Translations under genes and position numbers: made by a program | Notes under the pieces: model-generated | The model's input: only the letters and a program-made list of their open reading frames with translations | What the model was told of the DNA's origin: nothing | Database searches by the model: none | Part shown: one piece after another, positions 28,377 to 37,559 of the stretch | How the letters are laid out: every line of letters begins with the position of its first letter | How positions within the stretch are numbered: the first letter of the stretch is position 1 | Assembly (NCBI RefSeq): GCF_014648035.1 | Contig: NZ_BMQI01000009.1 | Location: forward strand, 46,724-110,723 | Reading direction: 5' to 3' | Source of the DNA: Shewanella algicola | GTDB taxonomy: Bacteria > Pseudomonadota > Gammaproteobacteria > Enterobacterales > Shewanellaceae | Length of the DNA stretch: 64,000 bases

Positions 28377-29843
28377 TTAAAACGTGATGGTATTGATATG
28401 TTCCATTTGCGGTTCTTTCATTTCATCAACCCACCGCTGCCAGGTGTATGGCCATAAAATAGGGTCGCCATCGGCGTCTAAATACCAACTTTGGCAGCCA
28501 CCCACCCAGCTGGTGCCTTTTAAGCCCTCTTTGACATAAGCCGTAAAGTCATCAATGGCTTGCGGTTTGGCTTCAAACTCATCAAATTCATGCGCACGCC
28601 ATTTATCAATTAATTTGATCACGTAATCCGTTTGCACTTCGCTCATGGCGATAACCGAAAAGTTACCAATGGGAGTATTAGGGCCAAGCATTAAAAAGAA
28701 GTTTGGATAGTCGCTAAGTAGCATTGAGCGGTAGGCTTTGATTTTATGTGCCCAGGCTTTATCAATGTGTACATTATTGCGGCCGATTAAGTTCATTGGG
28801 CGCATAAAGTTAAACGCATTAAATCCGGTCGATAACACTAATACGTCCAGTTCGTGGTGTTTGCCATCTTTAGTGATAATGCCGTTTTCGGTAATGCACT
28901 CAATGCCTTCGGTGATCAGGTGTGCGTTGGGCTTTTGAATGCCTTTATAAAATGTGCTGTTGATAATGACACGCTTACAGCCGACTTGATAATTAGGCCG
29001 AAGTTTTTCTCGTAATACTTTGTCTTTAATACTTAATCGTAAGTTTGCTTTACACAAAAAACTCAACAGATGTTTTTGGATAAACTGGCCGGTTACGGCT
29101 TTGGTAAAAAAATGCTCTAAAAAGAATTTACCGGTATTGCGATGGATTTTGGTGATAATGGGATAACGGGTCATGAGTTTTCGCATGGTGGTTGAAAACG
29201 CAAAATCGGGCAAATGCATTAACCATTGCGGCGTACGTTGAAATACCGACACGGTCGCGCCTGTATTAATGAGTTCAGGTATCGCTTGCGCTGCGGTAGA
29301 GCCTGTGCCAATAACTCCAACACGAGTATTGGCTGATATCTCGACGCTATGATCCCATTGTGCGGTATGAAACTTAGCGCCTTTAAAATCGTCTAGTCCA
29401 GCAATATTGGGAAATTGTGGATGATGTAAAATGCCGGTGGCACACACCATAAAATCGGCAATGTAGGTTTGCCCTTTGTTTGTTTTGACGGTCCATTTGC
29501 CATCGGTATATTGGGCATCAGTTACCGCTTCATTAAAACGTATATCACGCGCGACATCGTATTTATCGACCACGTGCTCAAAGTATTGTTTTATCTCTGG
29601 CCCGCGGGCAAAAAAACGGCTCCAGTTTGGGTTAGGCTCAAACGAGTAGGTATACATGTGCGCAGGTACATCGCAGGCTGCACCCGGGTAGGTGTTTTCT
29701 CGCCAGGTACCGCCGACAGACTCTTTTTTCTCTAGGACAACAATATCCGTAATGCCTGCCTGGCGCAGTTTAATGGCCATTAAAATGCCTGTCATACCGG
29801 CGCCAATAATCACCACTGAAGGGTTGCGTTTTGTTTGAGTCAT
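28377..29843 (-). CDS. Flavin-containing / Baeyer-Villiger-type monooxygenase
   Basis: A 488-residue FAD enzyme. The FAD-binding loop VVIIGAGMTGILMAI is at the N-terminus, the NADPH-binding loop GVIGTGSTAAQ is near 180, and between them FKGAKFHTAQWDHS fits the Baeyer-Villiger fingerprint (FxGxxxHTxxW). Such enzymes insert oxygen into ketones to give esters or oxidise heteroatoms. It is first gene of the monooxygenase-SDR-esterase operon, divergent from an AraC-type regulator. The order recalls mycobacterial mymA (FMO), lipR and an SDR beside virS. Substrate unknown. Confidence 0.92.
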   Translation of the reverse strand: MTQTKRNPSVVIIGAGMTGILMAIKLRQAGITDIVVLEKKESVGGTWRENTYPGAACDVPAHMYTYSFEPNPNWSRFFARGPEIKQYFEHVVDKYDVARDIRFNEAVTDAQYTDGKWTVKTNKGQTYIADFMVCATGILHHPQFPNIAGLDDFKGAKFHTAQWDHSVEISANTRVGVIGTGSTAAQAIPELINTGATVSVFQRTPQWLMHLPDFAFSTTMRKLMTRYPIITKIHRNTGKFFLEHFFTKAVTGQFIQKHLLSFLCKANLRLSIKDKVLREKLRPNYQVGCKRVIINSTFYKGIQKPNAHLITEGIECITENGIITKDGKHHELDVLVLSTGFNAFNFMRPMNLIGRNNVHIDKAWAHKIKAYRSMLLSDYPNFFLMLGPNTPIGNFSVIAMSEVQTDYVIKLIDKWRAHEFDEFEAKPQAIDDFTAYVKEGLKGTSWVGGCQSWYLDADGDPILWPYTWQRWVDEMKEPQMEHINTITF

Positions 29844-30007
29844 AGGGCCTCAATTATTATCATTATTGTGAGTCTTACTATTCTGCTTGCGCATGCAAAT
29901 ATTGTTAATAAATAGTGTCGATTACCCAGCATAGGAAATTACGCTTAATTGATCTACGCTTAAAATGGACTTATATTTGTGATTTTAAGACATCATGGTC
30001 GTCACTT

Positions 30008-31015
30008 ATGGCATTTCGCAGCGTTACCAGTGTGCAAATTATTGTGGCTTACGGCATTGAGCTGGGTATTGAAGAGGGCGTGTTACTGAACGGCTCAGAA
30101 CTGACAAGTGAGCAATTACACGATCACGACCAACTAGTTGAAGATACACAAGAATTACAGGTATTAAATAACCTAGTACAGCACACATCGTCGCCGTTTA
30201 CTGCTGGCGTAGCTTTAGGCAGTCGTTACCATTTAACCAGTTATGGCATCATGGGTTACGCTCTTTTAGCCAGCAGCACTGCCAGAAAAGCGATTGAACT
30301 GGGTTTGCGCTATTTAGATTTAACCTATGTGTTTTCGCAAATCACCTTAAACCAACTTAATGATGATATTGCGCTGACGTTTTTATGTGACGTGCCGGGA
30401 AAGTTGGGCGAACTGGTGTTGGTAAGAGACATGGTTGGCGCGGCGATGATCCAGCGCGAGGTGTTTGAACATAAAGATTTACCGATAACACTGCAGTTTA
30501 CCTCCGTTCCGCCCGCTAACTTATCAATAGCGGATATTGAACAAAAACTTGGGGTTAATATTCGATTTAATGCTGATTACAATGGCTTTGCTCATTTAGC
30601 GCCTCTGCTCGATTTACCATTAACCAAAGCCAATGAAGCCACAGCCAGACTGTGCGAAGCGCAATGCAGCCAGTTATTACAGCAAAAACAAAACTGGAAA
30701 CCCGTCGCCAAATTGGTAAAAGACACCCTAGTGCATTTAGGTTTAACGGCATCAATGGAAGACATTGCCGCCCATTTAGCCCGCACCACGCGCACTTTGC
30801 ATCGACAACTTAAGCTAGAGCAAACTAGTTGGCGCCAGGTGCGAGACGATGTGCGCGTCGGCATTGCTGAGGCATTACTCTTAACGCCCATGCACCTGGA
30901 TGAAATCGCCGAAAGGCTCGGTTACAGCAATGGGGCCAATTTTAGCCACAGTTTTAAACGCTGTAAAAATATGACCCCAAGCCAGTATCGTAAGCAAACA
31001 AAGAAGCTAGGTTAA
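30008..31015 (+). CDS. AraC-family regulator with arabinose-binding-type N-terminal domain (VirS/OruR-like)
   Basis: A 335-residue regulator. The N-terminal 190 residues match the ligand-binding half of the OruR/VirS group (YGIMGYALLASSTARKAIELG is typical). The C-terminal 85 residues hold two helix-turn-helix units ending LDEIAERLGYSNGANFSHSF and MTPSQYRKQ. A GTG at 29915 opens a longer frame, but the ATG at 30008 gives the usual family start (MAFRSVTSVQ). It is divergent from the monooxygenase operon and is presumably its activator, responding to a hydrophobic substrate. Confidence 0.9.
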   Translation: MAFRSVTSVQIIVAYGIELGIEEGVLLNGSELTSEQLHDHDQLVEDTQELQVLNNLVQHTSSPFTAGVALGSRYHLTSYGIMGYALLASSTARKAIELGLRYLDLTYVFSQITLNQLNDDIALTFLCDVPGKLGELVLVRDMVGAAMIQREVFEHKDLPITLQFTSVPPANLSIADIEQKLGVNIRFNADYNGFAHLAPLLDLPLTKANEATARLCEAQCSQLLQQKQNWKPVAKLVKDTLVHLGLTASMEDIAAHLARTTRTLHRQLKLEQTSWRQVRDDVRVGIAEALLLTPMHLDEIAERLGYSNGANFSHSFKRCKNMTPSQYRKQTKKLG

Positions 31016-31018
31016 GTG

Positions 31019-31636
31019 TTAATTACAGAACTGCATTTCACATGGCACGCCATCGTGATCACCATCCATTTTTGTGCCAGGGCAGTTATTGATATAAAAC
31101 GTCGCTTCGGCACATGAGCGCATTTGGCTGCAATGTGTTTTGCTTGTTTCACATCTAAACTGTGGTTGCAGGTTTTTAGCGCTTGGATTTGGCGCTGAAG
31201 GCTGCCATTGCATTTGGTCAATATCTGCATTGGTCAACACCGGGACAGCCGTCATTTGCTCATATTGCTTATAGCCGAAAATCCCAACCCCAAGCAAGAT
31301 TATCAACATGAGTAAACGGCCGAGTATTGGGCTGCTGGTGCGATGATTATGATATCTTTCGTTGGGTCTGTGTGTGTTTCGTGCAGTGTTATTGGTTGAT
31401 GATTGTTGACGGTTAGCAATAACGGCAACGCCTTCAATGCTGGCTTTTATGGCTTTGACTTTGCCATCGGGCTGGTTTTCACGATGAAATACAATTTCAT
31501 CGCCAACCTGGGGCTTTCTGGCCATGTGCTTTAACGCTGAGATATGAATAAACACATCTTGATCATTACCGGTTTCAGGTTTAATAAACCCAAAGCCTTT
31601 TTCATCGTTCCAACGAACTAATGTGCCTCTTTCCAT
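31019..31636 (-). CDS. Cold-shock domain protein with membrane segment and Excalibur domain
   Basis: A 205-residue three-part protein. Residues 1-68 are a cold-shock (CspA-like) nucleic-acid-binding domain with WNDEKGFGFIKPE and DVFIHISAL. A basic Asn/Thr-rich linker leads to one membrane helix near 103-123. The C-terminal 45 residues form an Excalibur calcium-binding domain with conserved cysteines and DGDHDGVPCE. This puts an RNA-binding domain in the cytoplasm and a calcium-binding domain outside. The stop lies only 3 bp from that of the convergent AraC gene. Function unknown. Confidence 0.88.
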   Translation of the reverse strand: MERGTLVRWNDEKGFGFIKPETGNDQDVFIHISALKHMARKPQVGDEIVFHRENQPDGKVKAIKASIEGVAVIANRQQSSTNNTARNTHRPNERYHNHRTSSPILGRLLMLIILLGVGIFGYKQYEQMTAVPVLTNADIDQMQWQPSAPNPSAKNLQPQFRCETSKTHCSQMRSCAEATFYINNCPGTKMDGDHDGVPCEMQFCN

Positions 31637-31834
31637 GGCGATACCGTTCCTAATTGTGTTGTTCTATCAGTAATATAATAACTGTATTGATGAGTTATTT
31701 GAATCGGTTATTGTGTTGGATGATGACTGGGATTATTGTGGTTAATACAGGCTAAAAATGTATTTAATTTGTCTGCAACCTAATGTGGTATTGCTAACGC
31801 GTTACAGCTTGCCGCTCCAACGGAGGGATTTGTC

Positions 31835-32356
31835 ATGCTATACGATCTGACTGTCGTGCAATTCAGCAAGATGCTAAATAATTTAAACCATATCCTTGAT
31901 AAAGCAGAAGCGTTTGCCGCGCTTAAAAGAGTGGATATGGCAGTGCTGTTGAACTCTCGCTTAGCACCCGATCAATTTAATCTTATCCGCCAGGTACAAA
32001 TTACTTGTGACACGGCAAAAATTGGGGTGGCGCGTTTAACTGGGCATATGGATTCAGTGCCAAAGCATGATGATAGTGAAACCACATTAGAGGAACTTCG
32101 CCAACGTATTACATCTGTGTTGACCTACCTTGAGGGGTTTAGTGAGGCGGACTTTGGCCATGCTGAAAAGGTACACGTGTCGCAACCGCGTTGGGGGAGT
32201 AAGTACCTCACTGGGTATGAATTTGCCATCGAACATGCGATCCCGAATCTCTATTTTCACATCACAACGGCTTATGCAATATTGCGTCATAATGGCGTTG
32301 ATGTTGGTAAAAAAGACTATTTAGGCGCAATGCCTTATAAAGTGCCGTTAATTTAA
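31835..32356 (+). CDS. DUF1993 family protein
   Basis: A 173-residue cytoplasmic protein of the DUF1993 family, a helical bundle related to DinB-type proteins. Family marks: LYDLTVVQFSKMLNNLNHIL at the start, the LAPDQFNLIRQVQ segment near 43-55 and FHITTAYAILRHNGVDVGK at the end. The ribosome-binding site GGAGGG and ATG are well placed. Single gene with a terminator 17 bp after the stop. No function is known for the family. Confidence 0.88.
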   Translation: MLYDLTVVQFSKMLNNLNHILDKAEAFAALKRVDMAVLLNSRLAPDQFNLIRQVQITCDTAKIGVARLTGHMDSVPKHDDSETTLEELRQRITSVLTYLEGFSEADFGHAEKVHVSQPRWGSKYLTGYEFAIEHAIPNLYFHITTAYAILRHNGVDVGKKDYLGAMPYKVPLI

Positions 32357-32373
32357 GTCGAATACGCGCCAAT

Positions 32374-32401
32374 AAAAGGATAAGCCTTCACTTATCCTTT
32401 T
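32374..32401. terminator. Bidirectional terminator
   Basis: Stem AAAAGGATAAG / CTTATCCTTTT with a 6-nt loop, between the convergent DUF1993 and EamA genes. Confidence 0.88.
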
Positions 32402-32417
32402 ATTTCAACGTGCATTA

Positions 32418-33311
32418 TTATTTTATTAATGCCGAATTACGTAACTTTATCCGTACTACATTGAGTAATGTCGGTGCGATAGAGGCCAATATCATTCCCA
32501 CCATCAATGTGTATTGATGCGTTGTGTAACTCTCGCTTAATAATATTGCGCCACAGGCGATACCAGCGATGGGGTTCGCGATACCCCCAAAGGTAAAATC
32601 AACCACCGACATCCGCTGTAATAACCACACATACATGCTGTAACCTAATACAGTATTGAGCAATAATATCCATATTATCCCTGACGCGTTGCTCCAGCTA
32701 AATTGGTTAATCACATTAGCATAAGGTTCTGGTGCTATGAGTGCTTGCATACCAGACACCAGAGTCAGTATCACGCCGCCAATAATCAGTTGCCAGGTTA
32801 AAATGGTCCACCAATGAATCCGTGAACCAAGCGCTTTGGTAATGGTGCTGCCAACAATAATGCAGCTTATGGCTGCGAGCATGGCAATGAGTCCGACTGG
32901 GTTTAGGGTTATTGAATTAGGGTCAAACAACATCCACGCCAGTATAACTAACACGGCACCACAGCAGGCTTGTAAGGCATTGGGGCGCTTTTTACTCACA
33001 ACCCAATGAAATAGCATCGCAAAAACGGGCACTGATATCATACCCACTCCAGATATTGCCGAAGGAAGGGTCAATGCCATCACAAAAATTAAACAGAAAA
33101 ATACCGCAATATTAATCGCACCAAGCTTAAATAAAATAGGCCAGTCTGCAGATGCTGGGCGACTGGGTTTTATTGCCAATAATATTAATCCCGCCGGCAA
33201 TGCGCGTAATGCACTGAGCAATAATGGTGGCCAGTCTGCCAATGTATATTGGGTTACAGCGTATGTCGTCCCCCAAAAAAAGGCGGGGATCATGGCAAGT
33301 AAAATGTTCAT
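32418..33311 (-). CDS. EamA/DMT family transporter
   Basis: A 297-residue inner-membrane protein with ten predicted segments in two EamA repeats (starting AFFWGTTYAVTQY, and again in the second half after residue 145). Members export or import metabolites and amino acids. The frame opens at a TTG at 33329, but the ATG at 33311 has AAGG 6-7 bp upstream and is preferred. It is divergent from a MarR regulator with palindromic operators in between, so it is probably the regulated exporter. Substrate unknown. Confidence 0.87.
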   Translation of the reverse strand: MNILLAMIPAFFWGTTYAVTQYTLADWPPLLLSALRALPAGLILLAIKPSRPASADWPILFKLGAINIAVFFCLIFVMALTLPSAISGVGMISVPVFAMLFHWVVSKKRPNALQACCGAVLVILAWMLFDPNSITLNPVGLIAMLAAISCIIVGSTITKALGSRIHWWTILTWQLIIGGVILTLVSGMQALIAPEPYANVINQFSWSNASGIIWILLLNTVLGYSMYVWLLQRMSVVDFTFGGIANPIAGIACGAILLSESYTTHQYTLMVGMILASIAPTLLNVVRIKLRNSALIK

Positions 33312-33331
33312 CAATAACCTTGGTGTCAATT

Positions 33332-33418
33332 TATCTTCACGTAAAGATAGTTGGCAGTGTGGACTGATAGGTTGTTTTTGTAAAGTCGCTTTCTATCAAG
33401 TATCTTAATGTGAAGATT
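33332..33418. promoter_or_regulatory. Twin MarR-type operators TATCTT-N6-AAGAT[A/T]
   Basis: Site 1 at 33332-33349 (TATCTT-N6-AAGATA) lies 21 bp before the EamA start. Site 2 at 33401-33418 (TATCTT-N6-AAGATT) lies 30 bp before the MarR start. The sites are 69 bp apart in the divergent promoter region; one per gene suggests joint repression by the adjacent MarR protein. Confidence 0.75.
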
Positions 33419-33448
33419 TTTGTACTGAAAGTAAAAGTGAGAGTGAAC

Positions 33449-33937
33449 ATGGAAGATGTCGATAAAGTGGTTGCACAATGGGCGACAGAAAAGCCCCATT
33501 TAGATACCGTGCCTATGGCATTGCTGGGGCGCTTTTTACGTTTACACAAACACCTAGAGGCCGAAATATCGGCTTGTCATAAGCAATTTGGCTTAACCAT
33601 GGGCGAGTTTGATGTATTAGCCACGTTAAGACGAAATGGAGAGCCATATATCTTAACGCCTTCGATATTACTGTCGTCAATGATGCTCACCTCGGGCGCC
33701 ATGACCCACCGCCTAGATAAGCTTGAAGCTAAACAGTTAATTGTGCGCACTCATAGCACTGAAGATCGCCGTAGCGTATCTGTAGGGCTAACCAACAAAG
33801 GCCTTACAGTGATTGATGCGATGATAGAGCTGCATGTACTCGTGCAGCACAAACTGGTTGCCAGTTTATCTACCAGCGAGGTGCCAGCATTAAACCAATT
33901 ACTTAAAACCTGGCTAACTGCTTTTGAAGGCGATTAA
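33449..33937 (+). CDS. MarR-family transcriptional regulator
   Basis: A 162-residue winged-helix regulator. The recognition region reads LTMGEFDVLATLRRNGEPY, then MMLTSGAMTHRLDKLEAKQL, and the wing TEDRRSVSVGLTNKGL, all characteristic of MarR. A GTG at 33410 starts a longer frame, but that start lies inside the second operator, so the ATG at 33449 (MEDVDK) is taken. It is divergent from the EamA transporter and probably represses both genes until an aromatic or similar ligand is bound. A terminator follows. Confidence 0.9.
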   Translation: MEDVDKVVAQWATEKPHLDTVPMALLGRFLRLHKHLEAEISACHKQFGLTMGEFDVLATLRRNGEPYILTPSILLSSMMLTSGAMTHRLDKLEAKQLIVRTHSTEDRRSVSVGLTNKGLTVIDAMIELHVLVQHKLVASLSTSEVPALNQLLKTWLTAFEGD

Positions 33938-33955
33938 GGGGTATTATTAGGTGTT

Positions 33956-33990
33956 AAAAACGGCCAGAATTTTAAATTCTGGCCGTTTTT
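33956..33990. terminator. Bidirectional terminator
   Basis: Stem AAAAACGGCCAGAAT / ATTCTGGCCGTTTTT with a 5-nt loop, between the convergent MarR and DUF2999 genes. Confidence 0.92.
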
Positions 33991-34015
33991 GTCTATTGAG
34001 CATCGAACATTGAAA

Positions 34016-34267
34016 CTACTGCTGCAATTGCGCTTTTGCTGCTTCAACTTTCGAGAAATCTAAGCCCAGCTCAACTACGGCTTCTTTGATTAAGGCTGGG
34101 TTTTGCATCACAAGGGCCATCAACTGTTGCAGTTTTTCTGGTGGAATACCTAATTGGCCAATGGTTGCCATTGCAGCAAATGGATTTTCAGTTAATGCCT
34201 GGAAAAGCTCGGTAATTTGAGCGTCAGTGACCTGGTGTTCTTTTAAGATGGCAATAATCGGATTCAT
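34016..34267 (-). CDS. DUF2999 family protein
   Basis: An 83-residue helical cytoplasmic protein of the DUF2999 family, found mainly in Shewanella and Vibrio. It starts MNPIIAILKEHQVTDAQI and contains TENPFAAMATIGQLGIPPEK, which I recognise as family core. No catalytic residues are apparent and no function is known. It is a single gene; the 288-bp stretch beyond its start holds only the hairpin at 34481. Confidence 0.82.
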   Translation of the reverse strand: MNPIIAILKEHQVTDAQITELFQALTENPFAAMATIGQLGIPPEKLQQLMALVMQNPALIKEAVVELGLDFSKVEAAKAQLQQ

Positions 34268-34480
34268 TGCATGACCTTGTTTGGTTAAAAGTGAGTAGGG
34301 CGAGATTTTATCACGTTTTAGCCTGTTGAGGGCAAGCTCTCTAATGCGGGATACACCTGGTATTATTCGTTTGGTTATATAATCCGGCGAAGTGGTTTCA
34401 TTGCAGTGTTCGGTGGCGAATGAACGATGGAAAAGTATTACGCTGTCGTGAGTGAATAGTTTAGTGAATTAACGTGTAAT

Positions 34481-34520
34481 AAAAAGGCCAGAGCATATGG
34501 TTAATATGTTCTGGCCTTAT
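34481..34520. terminator. Hairpin terminator downstream of the lipoprotein gene
   Basis: Stem AAGGCCAGAGCATAT / ATATGTTCTGGCCTT with one mismatch, a 5-nt loop and, on the minus strand, a five-T tail. It ends the S41 protease-lipoprotein operon on the minus strand. Confidence 0.8.
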
Positions 34521-34555
34521 TGTGTATTAGCTTATATCAAACACTCAATGTGCTG

Positions 34556-34945
34556 CTATTGCGCGTCTTCAAGCTTACAACGTACTTGCGATAACGTTAT
34601 CGCTTTACCGCTTTGCACATGTTGCAATAGGCAGCTATCACCTTGTTTTAATAATTGAACCGCGTCAGGTATGTCAGTGCTGCGGCCCATTATCAATAAC
34701 CCGTTGGCATCTTTGTGCGGTGCGCGCTCAATCACTTCCTGGCTGTATTGCGTAAAGGCATTGTCGCTAATCACTACACGACTGGCGCCCAACAAGTTTG
34801 CTATTGCTTGTTGTAACTCGGCGTGGGTCTCTACACTTGGGTTAGTTAGCGTTGCAGCTTGAGGCAAAGAAGGTTCTTCGCTTGCTGTCGCCACACAACC
34901 CGTTATGATCACCATGCCAATGAGCCCTATGAGTGGTTTACGCAT
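34556..34945 (-). CDS. Small lipoprotein, function unknown
   Basis: A 129-residue protein with a lipoprotein signal peptide ending IITGC at residues 13-17, so it is lipid-anchored. The mature part is about 110 residues, with two further cysteines near the C-terminus (GDSCLLQHVQSG and QVRCKLED) that may form a disulfide in the periplasm. Its ATG overlaps the TAA of the upstream S41 protease gene by one base (TAATG), so translation is coupled. It is possibly an accessory or inhibitor of that protease, by context only. Confidence 0.75.
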   Translation of the reverse strand: MRKPLIGLIGMVIITGCVATASEEPSLPQAATLTNPSVETHAELQQAIANLLGASRVVISDNAFTQYSQEVIERAPHKDANGLLIMGRSTDIPDAVQLLKQGDSCLLQHVQSGKAITLSQVRCKLEDAQ

Positions 34946-36513
34946 TATTGCTCCATAGCCTGCGGCGTTAAAATGCGGTTATTAAGCAGCACATTTTGAT
35001 TGCGGGTGTCTTGTAACATAAAGCCTGGGTCAATAAAGGTGTTTTTTGCGGGTGCACGGGCTATCGCCGTTGCGGTTGCCGGACAGCTGTTGTTGTCACG
35101 GTAATACAGCGCCGCACTTAACAGTGTTTCATCACTATCACCTAAAGCATGAGTCAGGTCATCGTCTAGCATACAACCTGGCACTTCACTGTCGACAGTT
35201 GGGTTCGTTGATGGGACAAACCCATCTGAATACTCACCAAAGCCTTTGTCATTTACCCCTTTAAATTGAATGGTAAAGTAGGTTGTGTCGCAATTGTCTG
35301 TAGGGTAAAAACCGTAAGGTTTACCGCAAGTGGTATCACCGAGTTGAATCACTTCAATGTCGATACCGCGCAAAGCATTCATTAATGCTTCACTAGCCGA
35401 ACAGGTGCCAGGTGTCGTTAATACAAATACTCGGTTAAGGTTTAATGCTGGTAACGAGACACCGCTTCTGAGTAATGAAGTGTTAAACCCAAGGGTTTCA
35501 GAGTAAAACGGCATAGGTGTTAATGTTTGCCCTGTTACTGGGTCGATAGTTGGGTATTTGTCGTTAAAGCTGGTGCGCTCAAATACACGGTTATTGGTCG
35601 CTGCATCGCCTGCCACCATGTATGCCAATTGGCTGGCAATAGCTAATAACCCGCCGCCGTTATAACGAATATCCATTACTAAATCATCAACTTGTGCATT
35701 ACTCAACGTTGTCATAGCATCATACAAGCCTTTCTCAGCTGTGGCGATATGCGAGTTAAACAGTAAATAGCCTACCTTGCCACTGTCGGTGGTAATGGTT
35801 TTGGTATTTTGCACTGGGGATGATACGACTGTACCGGCAGTTAAGGTGACACTGCGGTCGGTATCGGCATTTAAATCACGCACTACAAACTCAGTTTGCT
35901 TACCGCTGTCGCTAGGAAATAAACCTGCATTAAGAGTATCAATGCTGTCGCTGTCATTGGCAGTTGCCACATCAACACCATCTACCGAGACAATGATTGC
36001 CCCTCGGCTGACACCAGCATCACTGGCGGGTGTATCGGGTTCATTATAGGCAACAGTGACTTGCCTACTTACGCCAGTCGACGCTTGACGTAAGCTTAAT
36101 GTCATACCGTAACCCACTGAAGCGCCAGAGCCATTGAGTAAGTCCCATTCTTCAGTCGACATCGAAAAGTGGAAGTTATCTTTTAAACTACCTGTGTCTG
36201 ATAATTCTTCTGTTTTGAGTAGGTCAAAATATTCCGCAACACTGTATGGTGCAGGGTCGCGATCAATGATTTCGTCATACCAAAGGTAGGTATCGTTGCT
36301 CCACGAGCGTAACCATAATTTTTGAGTCAGAGAGGCTGTGCATTGATTTGCCAAGCTCGAGTAGTTAGCAAATTGCCCTTCAACCCATTGAGGTGCTGTT
36401 GAGCCAGTATCGACATCATCGCCACCAGAGGAACCTCCGCCGCCACAAGCTGCGAGTAAAAGGCTGGTGCCAATCATTAATGGTGTAAAGGTACTGCGAG
36501 AGAGTAACTGCAT
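34945..36513 (-). CDS. S41-family peptidase, lipoprotein
   Basis: A 522-residue C-terminal-processing-like protease. The signal peptide ends LLLAAC, followed by a Gly/Ser-rich tether, so it is lipid-anchored outside the inner membrane. A PDZ-like segment (SDAGVSRGAIIVSVDGVDVA) lies near 155-185. The S41 catalytic core follows, with the strand DLVMDIRYNGGG, the nucleophile in TCSASEALMNALRG and the lysine in TCGKPYGF about 25 residues on. It likely degrades or trims periplasmic proteins. It is the first gene of a two-gene unit with the small lipoprotein. Confidence 0.88.
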   Translation of the reverse strand: MQLLSRSTFTPLMIGTSLLLAACGGGGSSGGDDVDTGSTAPQWVEGQFANYSSLANQCTASLTQKLWLRSWSNDTYLWYDEIIDRDPAPYSVAEYFDLLKTEELSDTGSLKDNFHFSMSTEEWDLLNGSGASVGYGMTLSLRQASTGVSRQVTVAYNEPDTPASDAGVSRGAIIVSVDGVDVATANDSDSIDTLNAGLFPSDSGKQTEFVVRDLNADTDRSVTLTAGTVVSSPVQNTKTITTDSGKVGYLLFNSHIATAEKGLYDAMTTLSNAQVDDLVMDIRYNGGGLLAIASQLAYMVAGDAATNNRVFERTSFNDKYPTIDPVTGQTLTPMPFYSETLGFNTSLLRSGVSLPALNLNRVFVLTTPGTCSASEALMNALRGIDIEVIQLGDTTCGKPYGFYPTDNCDTTYFTIQFKGVNDKGFGEYSDGFVPSTNPTVDSEVPGCMLDDDLTHALGDSDETLLSAALYYRDNNSCPATATAIARAPAKNTFIDPGFMLQDTRNQNVLLNNRILTPQAMEQ

Positions 36514-36726
36514 TAAAATAATCCTTTATTTATCTCAAACCCATTTGGTTGGTTTACGTACTTTCGACTTATAACTTTATTACAATTTGGCTCATTTGTA
36601 ACTCAAGTTTTAAGTAAATGTTAACTAGAATGGGTGTCAATAATCGTGTAGGTGCAAGGTTTTTATTTGCTGTTTGGCATTAGCGCGCATTACCATGAAC
36701 AAAATAAATCACTAAAAGAGCAGGCT

Positions 36727-37485
36727 ATGCGAGCTTCATTTACCAATTTAACTGTGCCGTACAAACAACAAACGGGTGCCGCTGGGATTAAGTTATTGCT
36801 GATCATTTTGGCAACCATGCTAGTGACTGCTGGCCTGACATTTTTTGTTATTCGCACTTATATTTTCCCTTCGCCAATGACACCGGTGACCTTAAATGCC
36901 AAAGAGGAACAAAAGCTGGATCACAAATTAACCCAGCTTGGTTGGCAGGTTGACTCAAGCGCGTCAAGAAATACAACTCATACTCGCAATGCGCCTAATA
37001 ATCGCAATTCTATCAATGACAGCTCGGTTAATGACAAGCCCCTCAACGACCAGGGCGAACTCACTCCTCAAGCTTATCGTGAATACGACACAGACCGTCA
37101 AGTGACCTTTAGTGAAAAAGAAGTGAATGCGATGATTGGCCGCAACCCTGATTTTGCCAAGCGGGTGGCTATTGATTTCTCTAATAACCTAGCCAGTGCG
37201 ACCATGCTTATCCCCATACCGAATGACTTTCCGGTTATGGCGGGTGAAATTTTAAGAGTCAACACAGGATTGGATATTCGTTTAGACGCTAATCGCCGCC
37301 CTGTGGTGGCATTAGTAGGCGTGAGTTTAATGGGCGTACCCATTCCCAATGCCTGGCTAGGTAATATGAAAAACGTCAATTTGGTGAGTGAGTTTGGCGA
37401 TAGAGGTTTTTGGAACACCTTTGCCGATGGTGTCGATGATATTCAAATTCGTGATGGCGAGCTGTACATCAAACTGCGTCAATAA
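36727..37485 (+). CDS. Single-pass membrane protein with DUF2993/YpmS-like periplasmic domain
   Basis: A 252-residue protein of uncertain family. One membrane helix (about residues 18-42) anchors a periplasmic domain after a low-complexity Asn/Ser/Thr linker. The domain opens QVTFSEKEVNAMIGRNPDFA and repeats short beta strands, recalling the lipid-binding DUF2993/DUF2140 (YpmS) type; this is an inference from pattern only. The start is set at the ATG at 36727 with GAGCAGG before it, not at 36652. It is divergent from the S41 protease gene. Confidence 0.65.
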   Translation: MRASFTNLTVPYKQQTGAAGIKLLLIILATMLVTAGLTFFVIRTYIFPSPMTPVTLNAKEEQKLDHKLTQLGWQVDSSASRNTTHTRNAPNNRNSINDSSVNDKPLNDQGELTPQAYREYDTDRQVTFSEKEVNAMIGRNPDFAKRVAIDFSNNLASATMLIPIPNDFPVMAGEILRVNTGLDIRLDANRRPVVALVGVSLMGVPIPNAWLGNMKNVNLVSEFGDRGFWNTFADGVDDIQIRDGELYIKLRQ

Positions 37486-37559
37486 AGACTGTGAATCAAT
37501 GCTAATGACAGTGGGCATGTATCGCCGTTCACTATCATCTGAGGAGCTTAAGTATTTAC

